The position numbers and the translations under genes were made by a program. Source: Sialis fuliginosa (lineage: Eukaryota; Arthropoda; Insecta; Megaloptera; Sialidae). Taken from it: DNA of 64,000 bases. The notes below the pieces were generated by a model. It worked only from the letters and a program-made list of their open reading frames with translations, ran no database searches and was not told the DNA's origin. Positions 1 through 10,400 of this stretch are shown here, in pieces; the first letter of the stretch is position 1, and the number at the start of each line of letters is the position of its first letter. The DNA lies in the NCBI GenBank assembly GCA_961205875.1, contig OY540816.1, forward strand, positions 15,386,701 to 15,450,700, read 5' to 3'.

Positions 1-203
1 GTTGTCCCTTTAAAAGTTCCATTTGGATGAACAACTTCTTTTATAATTCTACTCGTAATAGCTTTGTATTTTTGAATTTCATCTTTTAATTGTTGAGGTA
101 CAGCTCCTTCACAATTTTCTGCATTTAATTTAATGGACTTTTTGCAAAATATTAAAGGATTGGTTACAAGTAGTAGATAAAATAAAATAATTGAATTTTT
201 CAT
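1..203 (-). CDS. Carboxypeptidase Q-like secreted metallopeptidase, first exon (partial)
   Basis: The reading frame starts at 203 (CAT on the + strand) and stays open to the window edge, about 67 codons. It begins MKNSIILFYLLLVTNPLIF, a clear hydrophobic signal peptide of about 20 residues. The mature N-terminus (CEGAVPQQLKDEIQKY, then a hydrophobic helix and NGTFKGT near residues 60-67) matches the start of insect carboxypeptidase Q (plasma glutamate carboxypeptidase), an M28 zinc dipeptidase secreted or sent to lysosomes, where the line leads into the conserved catalytic part. The metal ligands lie beyond the edge and cannot be seen. NGT is a possible N-glycosylation site. The family call rests on this short N-terminal region only, so it is probable rather than certain. 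Confidence 0.6.
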   Translation of the reverse strand, partial: MKNSIILFYLLLVTNPLIFCKKSIKLNAENCEGAVPQQLKDEIQKYKAITSRIIKEVVHPNGTFKGT

Positions 204-2676
204 TTTTAAAATATCCAGTATCTGTAAAATTTTAATTATGTATGTACTAATTTAAAAAATTATTTTAATACTACTCTGGCGTGAAAACAACACTGGTAAT
301 CTGGTAGCTGACAAAAGTTTGAAGTGATTTCGAATTTAATTAATAAATACGTACTGTTTTCGATAAAATCACTCACATTCGATATATAAATTAACAATAC
401 AAATTATTTACAATATAATAACCGTTCATCGAACTTTTTATCAGTTTTATCTTTCATTGATATTATCTGACGTATCAATGCGCGTTGCAAAATATGTACA
501 TAGATATAAGATGTAACAGGGCAGTATTAAGTTCAACTTTTTTTATTTTTTAAAAAAAATGAAAATAGGTAGGCACCATAAAATGGGTAGGCACATAAAA
601 ATATAAAGATTAGTATTCTTTTTATATGTGATTTAGAGTTTTTTTTGTTATATTACGGCAAATAATCTCTGGTGCCGAAGCCGGAGGTCAAATATTTTTA
701 GATTGAAATTTTACAACCCAAAAATTGTACGTATACTATAATTTATTAATCATTATTATGGTAGCGAGCATGTTGGCTGCAGGCGTGGTCTCAGTATCCG
801 TTAATTTGTATTTATTTCTTAGATTCATTTACAAATGGAAAATTGAATAAAAGATATTCAATAAAATATCTAGTGTATGTATATTTTATATTAAGAGTTT
901 TGTTTTACAATTAAAATATACATTTTGGTAAATTTATCTAATGAACACCATTAAACGATATTTCTTTAATTACATACATATAACGAAGTTCTCATCACTA
1001 ATAATACATTTATTGTTATAATATCAATATTTTATAAACTAATATATTATGATGATTAAGAATATTTATCATTTCATTTAAATAATAAATATTTTTTTTA
1101 CATCTAAATACAGTAAGTTCTTTAAAACATAAAAAACAATTAAACTTCTTGAACGTAATAATAAAAAATGCACATGACTGAATTTTTAAAACTATTTGAG
1201 ATCTTTTATTGCAATTATAGAATTTTACATGTTTGATTTAATTTTTTAATTAAAGTAATACATTACAACCATTATATTTTGATTATATTCTAATGCTAAT
1301 ACCCCCTGATTCTACACATTGATTGTTTATGGATGAATTTATAAATAATATTATAACTATACATATAATTATAATAATATATTTAAGATATTGTTAATGG
1401 AATGTTCATGCTCATAAATAAATGAAAACCACATTTTATCTAAACATTAAATGATTACACACCAAATTGCTTGAATATTTAAAATAAAATCAAGAACTTA
1501 CTGCGATATTCAAGAATTTAAAATATAATTTGGAACACATATATGGCAATTAAATTACAAAAAAATTATAAAATTTAAAATAGCACTTACAAATTAAAAC
1601 AATATAATTTATAATAATTAAAATTTAAAAAAATATAAAATAATTACTGTTATACATATATAAAATTGGTATATAATATGGTCAATATAATTTTTTTAAC
1701 TATAAGCAGAGCCATACTTAAACTTTTTGAGGCCCGAGATGCAAAAATAATAAAACATAAATTTATAGCGGGTGAGTCAGAGAATGCGTTTCTTTTTTAG
1801 TCAATGCCTTCATGAAATCCCCAGCTAACACTTGTTTATAAGTATGGCTCTGATTATAAGAAGTTTTAGAACCCCTCCAAAAAGATATGACAAGAATATG
1901 AAAATGATGAATAGTGAAATTTTTAATAATAGATATTGATACTAGATACCTTTTTTAATCAGTACTGTCATTATTACTAAAAAACCGAGGGAGCATAAAT
2001 TAATAAAAAAATATAAAACGTGTATTTAATTTTTACAAATAATTAGTTTTTAAGTAATTTTATTTAGTAACATGTTTTTCCTTTTATTTATGTTTTTTTA
2101 ATACAAGCTCAGTATAATCATATTACAAGTTTGGCTGTGTTAAATATCATTTCTTATTTGTGCGTTTTCACAAGGTGAACATATAGTTATTTATCTACAA
2201 TGTTTTTATATGAATGAATTGATTTTGAATTATTGTCACAATCTATTAGGCATTTCTTACACTGATTTTATATAAACGGATATTAAGAATATGTGATATG
2301 TTTCTGAAAGATATTTATTATTCTACTTTATTTAATTTTTATATTAATATGCAGACATACCCCAAAGTTATTTCACTTTTGCTTTCAAACTCGGAAACGG
2401 TCTGCAGTGTTATTTTATATCTTTTTTATAAAGCAAGTGCCGCAAGTTCAAAGAATGGTGGTAATTGAAAATGTATGTAAATGTGAAGCAACATAAGTCG
2501 AATAGCTGTAACTCGGGGTATGACTGTATTTATAAAAAAGTTAAAAATTAACTTTTGTAACTGATATACTAAATTTTTTTGAAGGTGATTTAATTTTGTA
2601 CTAAAAATTATTTTGACCAAAAAAATATTTAAAAAAGGAATTAATTAAATTGTACCCTGAAAATTTTTTACTATTT
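204..2676. other. Intergenic region, no gene seen
   Basis: This AT-rich spacer lies between the carboxypeptidase start and the 3' end of the E2 gene. Apart from one short hAT-type MITE (1707-1852), I see only A/T-rich low-complexity sequence. The carboxypeptidase promoter should lie just right of 203, but no clear TATA box decides it. Confidence 0.5.
1707..1852. mobile_element. Short hAT-type MITE with 14-bp inverted ends
   Basis: The ends are inverted copies of each other: CAGAGCCATACTTA at the left and TAAGTATGGCTCTG at the right, 146 bp in all. The flanks ACTATAAG (1699-1706) and ATTATAAG (1853-1860) match at 7 of 8 bases, as expected for an 8-bp hAT target duplication. There is no coding capacity. 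Confidence 0.7.
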
Positions 2677-4178
2677 TTATAAATCTAAAGATGTGGAAGG
2701 TCCAACTTCTAAATTATCTAAATCAGTGGTTAAAGTAAATGAATCATTAGAATTTGTACTGTCAACTGATAACTCATCATTAGAGGATGGATATTTGTTT
2801 GATAATTTTTCATGTAAATCATTTAATCTTTTCAAAATTGATTTATATTGAAATACTCCTCGATCTTCATAAAATGGATCCTGCAATAAATTTATAAATT
2901 ATAATCCTGAACATAATAATACAATTTTATGTTTCACTTTACAGTGAAAATCTTTATATTAATAGAGATGTTTGTTACTTATTACTTACTTGCATTCGTT
3001 GGCCATCTAAGTGCAGATATTTATTTGCAACACTAACATAGTGTTCGTAATACTGTAAAAATGTTTTTTCCATTATTTTCTGTAATGATGATGGCATAGT
3101 TAAATGTGTATCATTTTCCAACATTCCACATACTGCGACTCTAAGTGTTTCATGTCTTATAGTATCATTGTAACGTTGAACATCCCCCGGATATCGTTCC
3201 TAAAAATATATGTATTTATATTAGAACGTACTAAAAAACAATAAGAAAAAAATTACTTTTTCATAACCTGGTTCATTGTAATATGGATTTTCTGTTAACA
3301 AACTTTGAATAGAAATTAATAGAGTTGATATTTGTTGCGCAGGACTCCATGCAGGTCCATTCCAAGTTCTACAGAAAAAAAATATACACGTGAATAGTAG
3401 TCATAACCAATTCTACAAAATAAATTTACCCCAAAATACTTAAGCAAACTTTTCCATTTTTATAAAGGTTTGGGTTAAATCTGACTTGTCCTGCTCCTGT
3501 TGTCATTAACTTTACTCTTGGCGGTCGGATTGGATAGTCTGGTGGACAACGAATAACAAAGTAAAAAAAACCACCTTCGTATGGCGTATCTTCGGTACCC
3601 ATAATAATGGCATGTACGAACATAATATCTGACTCATCTGCTGTCACGAATAATCCAGGAGGTGGATCAGTAAACAGCTGCATCAAATCTCTAAAATGTT
3701 TATAATTATGTTATTTTAAAAATAAGGAAAAATACCCTTCAAGAATTATTAATTTTCATATTTCTCACATCAGAAATCTAAAATGTCAATTTATTTGGTG
3801 TAAGACCTTTAAAAATAATAAGTAATATTCTAAAAACTTTTTACAGTAAAACACCATAAACGGAAGTTTACTGGAACCAAAGAATCTATGAAGTTCTTCA
3901 ATTTATCCTTCAGCTTTTTTATTTTTGAGAAATATATTTTTTTTGGAATACACTCAAAATTAAAATTTTGTTCTCAGAGAATTTATTATATTTTGTATAT
4001 TTATTATTCCGTGGCGAAGAATATATACAATAAGTATAGTTACTTACTTTTTTACTCTTACAAGAGTAAAGTTAGATGGAGTTGTTGAATCCCAATCAGT
4101 ATGAAAATAAGGATCCCAATGGTTTATATTTATAATAGTAGTTTTTGTAGTAGGCGTTTTTGAAGTACTTCCCATCAT
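2677..4178 (-). CDS. UBE2Z: Ubiquitin-conjugating enzyme E2 Z, complete, five exons
   Basis: Exons on the minus strand are 4178-4048, 3690-3430, 3368-3257, 3199-2990 and 2880-2677, all with GT-AG borders. They join in frame to 305 aa ending LDL-stop. The E2 (UBC) fold spans roughly residues 40-200. The core reads [18 protein letters not shown], with the active-site cysteine near residue 126 and FNPN in place of the usual HPN, as in known UBE2Z. The C-terminal extension ([14 protein letters not shown], then an acidic Ser/Thr-rich tail) is also typical of this enzyme. In vertebrates UBE2Z is charged by UBA6 and passes ubiquitin or FAT10 to substrates; the insect role is inferred to be ubiquitin transfer. 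The start was taken at the first ATG of the MMGST doublet because the frame upstream resembles non-coding DNA. It is shorter at the N-terminus than the human protein. It is divergent from the transporter, 235 bp away. Confidence 0.93.
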
Positions 4179-4413
4179 CAAATAAAAATATTTGCTATAT
4201 AAATCTAGTATATTTTTTACATTGACACAAACAATAATAAACCTGACGGCATAACAACAAAATGATAATGACAGCTTGACAGCTAATATGTTTACAAGAG
4301 CTGGCATACCAAGTTTACACGAACATGAATACAGCGACATACTTATACTTACTGGATGCAATTGTTTCTTTTTTTGAAGTCAACAATCAAAAGTTCATAA
4401 ATGTACAATTAAA
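4179..4413. promoter_or_regulatory. Shared divergent promoter region of the E2 Z and transporter genes
   Basis: Only 235 bp separate the two start codons, which point away from each other, so both promoters must lie here or overlap the first exons. I see no convincing TATA box. A three-codon open frame, ATG TAC AAT TAA (4401-4412), ends one base before the transporter ATG and would be an upstream ORF if transcribed. Confidence 0.5.
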
Positions 4414-7400
4414 ATGTCAGTAACATATGAAAAAATCGTTAAAGAAACAGGTAAAGATGAAAACTGGGTTAAAATTATATTGATTAATTATTTTTATGAT
4501 TTATTTTAGGATGGGGCATGTATTATAAATTTTTGGTATGTTTTGGTTGCTGTTCATATATGGCACAGGCAATAGTGTATTTGACCATACCATTTGCTCT
4601 ACCTTTAGTATCTTGTTCACTTAAAAATGAAGTTTCTTCAGTTTTATGGATGAACGTAATTTTAACAATAGGTACAAGTTAATATACATATTATTATTAC
4701 ATAAATTTACAACTCATTATACGTTTAGAATTAATTTTTAAAACTATAATTATTTATTTTAAAGCTATGCTTCACGGATATTTAATGTTTGGATTTTTTG
4801 CGGATATTTATGGAAGAAAAGGTTTGATAATTGTAACATCGAATATGACTTTCTGGGGTTGTTTTGCGATGTCTTTTATAGCTTTCCAAGGAACTGCAGA
4901 AATATTTTTATTGTTTTTTGGTCTAGGGTAATTATATTATATTTGTTTTCAATTTCAATGTCTTGCATTAAATAAAACGTTATAATACATTCATTTTAGT
5001 TTTATACTCGTTTTCAAAATCTCGAAAATTTACTGAGAGTATGAATCCCTACCATATACCTATTGTTGCCATTCGAAACAAATTAAAAATAACAATAATT
5101 TTTAGATTGGCTGGACTCTCAATTGTTTTACCAATTCACATTGCTGAATGCATGCCGGTTAAAAAGAGGGGAAAAGTTTTAGTTTTATTGCACCTTTGCT
5201 GGTGGATAGCTTTCGTTATTTTTACAGGTAAAAAAACATAATAAGGTTTGCGGAGATCTAAGGTGATCAGATTTTGAAATCGCAAAAGCGAGCTGCTTAC
5301 CTAATTACAATTATTAATATCTTTTACAGCTGTAATTAGAGGATTATTTGCAATGATTGATTTATCTCCAAATAATGATTTTCGAGTATTTTCTTGGAGA
5401 ATTATTTTCTCGATATCGAGTATATTTATTATTTTCACGTCTTGTATTGGATCAATGATAATGAAGAGTCCCAGGTATTTTAAAATTAAACCATACCTAT
5501 AACAAATAAATTATATGTGGTAACATTTGATTTACGATCGAAATTATTTCAGATATTTATTGATGAAAGAGTATTATTTGGAAACAGTAGACGTACTGAG
5601 AAAAATGTATTCATTGAACACATCACAACATGTTGAAAACTTTCCAGTAAGTTTTGTTATGGGTAAAAATGATTTTTTTTTTATTTTCTAAAAAACGAAA
5701 ATACACATTATAAATTTTCCTTAATACCGGCCTGTCGTAAATTAACTATAAACTTAGAGCACATTCTGTATCAACATAATGGTGTAACATTTCTCCAAAA
5801 CAGTGAGAGAGATGCAGTAGGTTTGGGATATATCTATCTCTTTTTCTAATAAGAATGAAATAGACATTCCTGTTTAAAAAGGACAAGTACATCCCAAACC
5901 ATTTTCTATTTCTTTCTTTTGACACGACTGTGTTTTCGAGTCAGATGCGCGGTCCATGCTTTTTTATGTCTATGGCCTTAATTAGTTCGAGGTCTTAAAC
6001 TTTCCAACAATGAAAGCTCTATGAAAATCGGTTAAGTAGTTTTTGTGTTAGTCGAAGCAAACAAACAGACAGACAAAACTTAAAAACGATCGAAATAGAT
6101 TATATTGCCTGTAAAACGAAGTAAGGCACCAGTTATGGCCACTATAAAAGCAAGGTTTACTGTTTTTGTGATTGACGGGCTTCTTTTTTGTAATTCTCAT
6201 GTTACTAATAAAACAAGTATTTCTTTATTTAATCAATTTAATTACCAAAGTCCACAAATATACTTTGTTTTTTAAATTATAACCTTTTATTTTGTTTATA
6301 TTTTTTTTCTCCAGTAATGGATAAAGTAAAACCAGTAATGATCACGTAGTGATGGACATTTGCTAATGATTACAAAATGATAAGTACTACGACATAAAAG
6401 ATATAAAAGAATCGTAAAATTTGAAACAATGTAAAGAACATGCTATATATAGAATTAGTTTGACACCTATTGGCCGATTGTCATCAAATCACGCTGTAAG
6501 ACAGTTAACTCAGTACATTTAATTAAAATGCCAGTACCTTTTATGAACTTAAAAAAATCTAAATTAGGTCAAACATTTATTTACACATTAATATTGTTTA
6601 TTTCATAGTTTACAAAATAAGTAATTTTAATTAATATTTTTTAGCGTGTGAATTTACGAAAACAATTAAAAACGCAGAATTTTGGACGAGAAATTCCTGC
6701 TCTGAATTCCTGGGATAGATCCAAAAGATTTTTTAGAAGAATTTGGATCTTACTAAAGACGATACTTCAGAGTAACAATATTCAAGTTTTTTACATTGCG
6801 ATTATTTTAAAGATTGTTTTCATTCCAGAGTACGTACCATTTATTAATTTGTTTATATTGTGATTCTATTTTGAACTTATCAACTAATGGGTATGTACTA
6901 CGTTTACATTACTACAATTACAAACATACTTTATATCATTATTGATACTGTAATTTACAATAATATTTTGAAATATCTGTTTCTATTATCTACATACCTA
7001 TGATTCATTGGCGACCGCAGGGAGGGGGGGGGGGATTAAACGGAAAAAGTAAATTGATGCAATATTGTATTCTGCAATCTATATATATGTAAAAAAAAGT
7101 TTATTGATGTAATTGTTTGTCTACAAGCTTTGTCCTCTTCCTCCTGGAAAATGTTCTGCTAACGCCCCTGCTAAGTGAATGCACAGTGCTTCCTCATGGT
7201 AAATTCATCAAAGAGAGATAATTATCAAACAATTTTAATATTTGACAGTTTCAATCCAAATATAATTTTTCTGTTATGCGGTGGTAACTTATATTATAGA
7301 AAATTGAATGCTCTACAAAAAAGATTCTATAAAATTTTCACGTAACATGTGTCTGTCTTGAGATATCTTAAAATAATATTTTGGAGTGTCACCCCCCCCA

Positions 7401-10400
7401 CCCTTACACACGATTTTAATTATTTTGAAATGGGACCATCCTTAAGCCAGACTCAATCAACCAACAAAGTTTCATTAATATCGGTTCAGTGGTTCATGAG
7501 TTACGCGTGCGACAAGGATTCAGGGGACAGATAGACACACACACACACACACACACAAAGGCAGACAGACAGACAGACACGGAACGAAAAGTGTTTGTCT
7601 TGATCTGAAACGGAAAGATCAAGTAAAAATTTTGAAATCGGTGAACAATTATTTTTCCTCATTTTAAAACGATCATGAAGCTTCTCGTATCTTCGATATG
7701 GCGAGGAAGAAAATTAATTAATTTGATCATTGTTTTAGTTTATTATTATTTATTTTATTTATTTACAGACCATACATGATAAATTTTTGGCTGTCTAAAA
7801 CTATATTACATTATCAATATATTTCAAATGATTGTGTTATCGATTCCAACAATATATCTTTCTTTCACGATGTGACGACGAATGGAAGTTATTGTAGTGG
7901 AGAAATTAACGACAATTTATTTCTTTTACATTTTGGATTGAACATTAACGCTATTGTGGGACATTTGATCTTGTATTGTACAATTGATACGATTGGAAGA
8001 AAATTTTGTTTGTGTAAGTATTATTACTATACTCTGTTTTGCAAAAAATGATGACTAAAAAAAAAATTGAGCAGGGGCGCAAAATTGCAGATTAGAATGA
8101 TAAATTTTTAATAAATATTAAAAAATAAAATAAAAAAGGGGTCTTCATTTACATGTCAGGATTTATGAAAACCAAAATCTGGTCACTCTAATGCTAGTCC
8201 GTAATGGCGCCCAGGGCGATCGCTCCCCCCCCCCCCCCCCCTGTAAAACCGGGACTGTATATAATTTTAACTATACCTACTTATATTTTGAAGATATAAT
8301 AAAATATTTTGATTTTATATTGTTAACAATAAAATGTACAATAAATTCCCAAATGTAATAAACCCCTGCAATGAATGCAAATTATTGTTACATTAATACC
8401 AACTTAAATCAACTTCATGTCGAGAATGCTGACGTCATACATATGTTATCATTGTTTCTAAAATTAATAATTTATGATAAATTATCGCAATATTTTGTAT
8501 AAACAGTTTTGCAACAAATTTTGTACCGTTCGTATTAAAATTTAAATTTAGATTGAGACTAGTTTAATTTAACATTTGTGTTTGAATTGTGTAATTTGAA
8601 TAATAAAATCGAAAGGGTCTATTTTTATTTTAATGTGATTTAAATAAATAATTTCAATAAGGGGGTCGAGTACGAAATAGCTCTGATTGCAACGTTGTTA
8701 TTTTTAACGGTCCTTATAATTCTTTATTCACGAAAAAAATAAAATCTGCAAAATCTGATTATTTTATTTAACATAAAATACAAATACAAAATCAGGGGCC
8801 AAAACTATATGCATATCTAAATATGCCTAGGGCTTCGCACTTTTTAAATCGTCCCCACTCTGAAGATAAAACTAAAAATAAATTGGGTTGCAAAATAAAT
8901 AAATAAATAACATATTCTAATAGATTTTTTTAACTTGACGTTTCCGATTGACCAACTTATTTTCATGTAGATGCGATTATATACTGAATATTCTTTATTA
9001 AACTACGGTCCCTATAATGAACATATCGCCTTTTCTATACTTATGCATAATGTAAACTAATATTCAACTAAATATTCTTATGAAAAATGTTTGTGTGTTA
9101 AACATGTTCAAATTTTCACAGAAACAGTGTTTGTTTTTTCAGTTATCTCATGTTTCTTGACTTTCTTGGCCGGTGTCGTCATTAAGTATTTCTCAATATT
9201 TTGGCTGCAAATTCTAATCTCTAGTATATTTTTACTCGGCTATACTTCAGCGAATACAGTATTAAATATTATAATGATTGAGTCATTTCCTACTGCAGTA
9301 AGGTAAGAATTGATGATATTTTTAATTTTACAGATAACAAGAATAAAAAAACACATATGCAATATTTATGTCCTCGAATCAGAGCTGTAACTAGAGGCTT
9401 TGGGGCCCTGAGGCAGCAAGTTATCGAGTCACCTTCCCCCACAGTATATGCAAAATTTAAAAATTTAAGACTTTTTCCGTTACCATCTCAATCCACAATT
9501 TTACGTTTGCTACTAATTTTAAATCTTGCTGCCCCCAATTTTCACGCTACTACGGGGCCTTGGGGCACTGCCCCAGTGGTAGTTACGGCTCTGTCTCGAA
9601 TGTATTAATTTTGTCGGGGATTTACTGTATTGCTTTATTTGACAGTGGCGAGGCGTGAAATTTTTAATAAGGGAAGCATATTTTGTCAATCCTCTCCCTC
9701 CTATTAACAAAACAAAACTAGTTCAAGCTTTTACTTTTTAAAATAAATTCTTATAGTAACTAAATGATTCTACGTCTTATTTTCTTGTATTTTAGTCGAA
9801 TTTGTATGACGAGTTGAAGTTCACTGCAGGAAATTTCACTAAAAAATTTCGAATTTTTGATTTCGTTAAAAGTATGTTTCTTGTATAGAAAATGACGTAA
9901 AAAGTTGAAATTTTCAAACCGCAGGTCTGTATCTCAAACCGTTCTCGAGATATAGCCTCTCAAAGTTTTAGTTTTTTTAAATTTTTGGAGAAAAAAGTCT
10001 ATAACTATTGAACGCGTGGTCTGAATTGATTTTAGTTGACGGATTTGAAATCAGCGTGTCAAAATCTATATAATGACATGTATAATACTTTAAAATCCGA
10101 CAAAAAAATTTTGGTCAAAAATCGACATTTTTTTAATTTTTTCGATTTTTCGCGAAATTTTTTTTTCCGAGTTTTAAGGTATTATACATGTCATTATATA
10201 GATTTTGACACGCTGATTTCAAATCCGTCAACTAAAATCAATTCAGACCACGCGTTCAATAGTTATAGACTTTTTTCTCCAAAAATTTAAAAAAACTAAA
10301 ACTTTGAGAGGCTATATCTCGAGAACGGTTTGAGATACAGACCTGCGGTTTGAAAATTTCAACTTTTTACGTCATTTTCTATACAAGAAACATACTTTTA

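Noticed and set aside
5041-5241. Separate small genes in the transporter region
   Set aside because: These frames are single exons of the 11-exon transporter and join in phase with conserved motifs across the joints.
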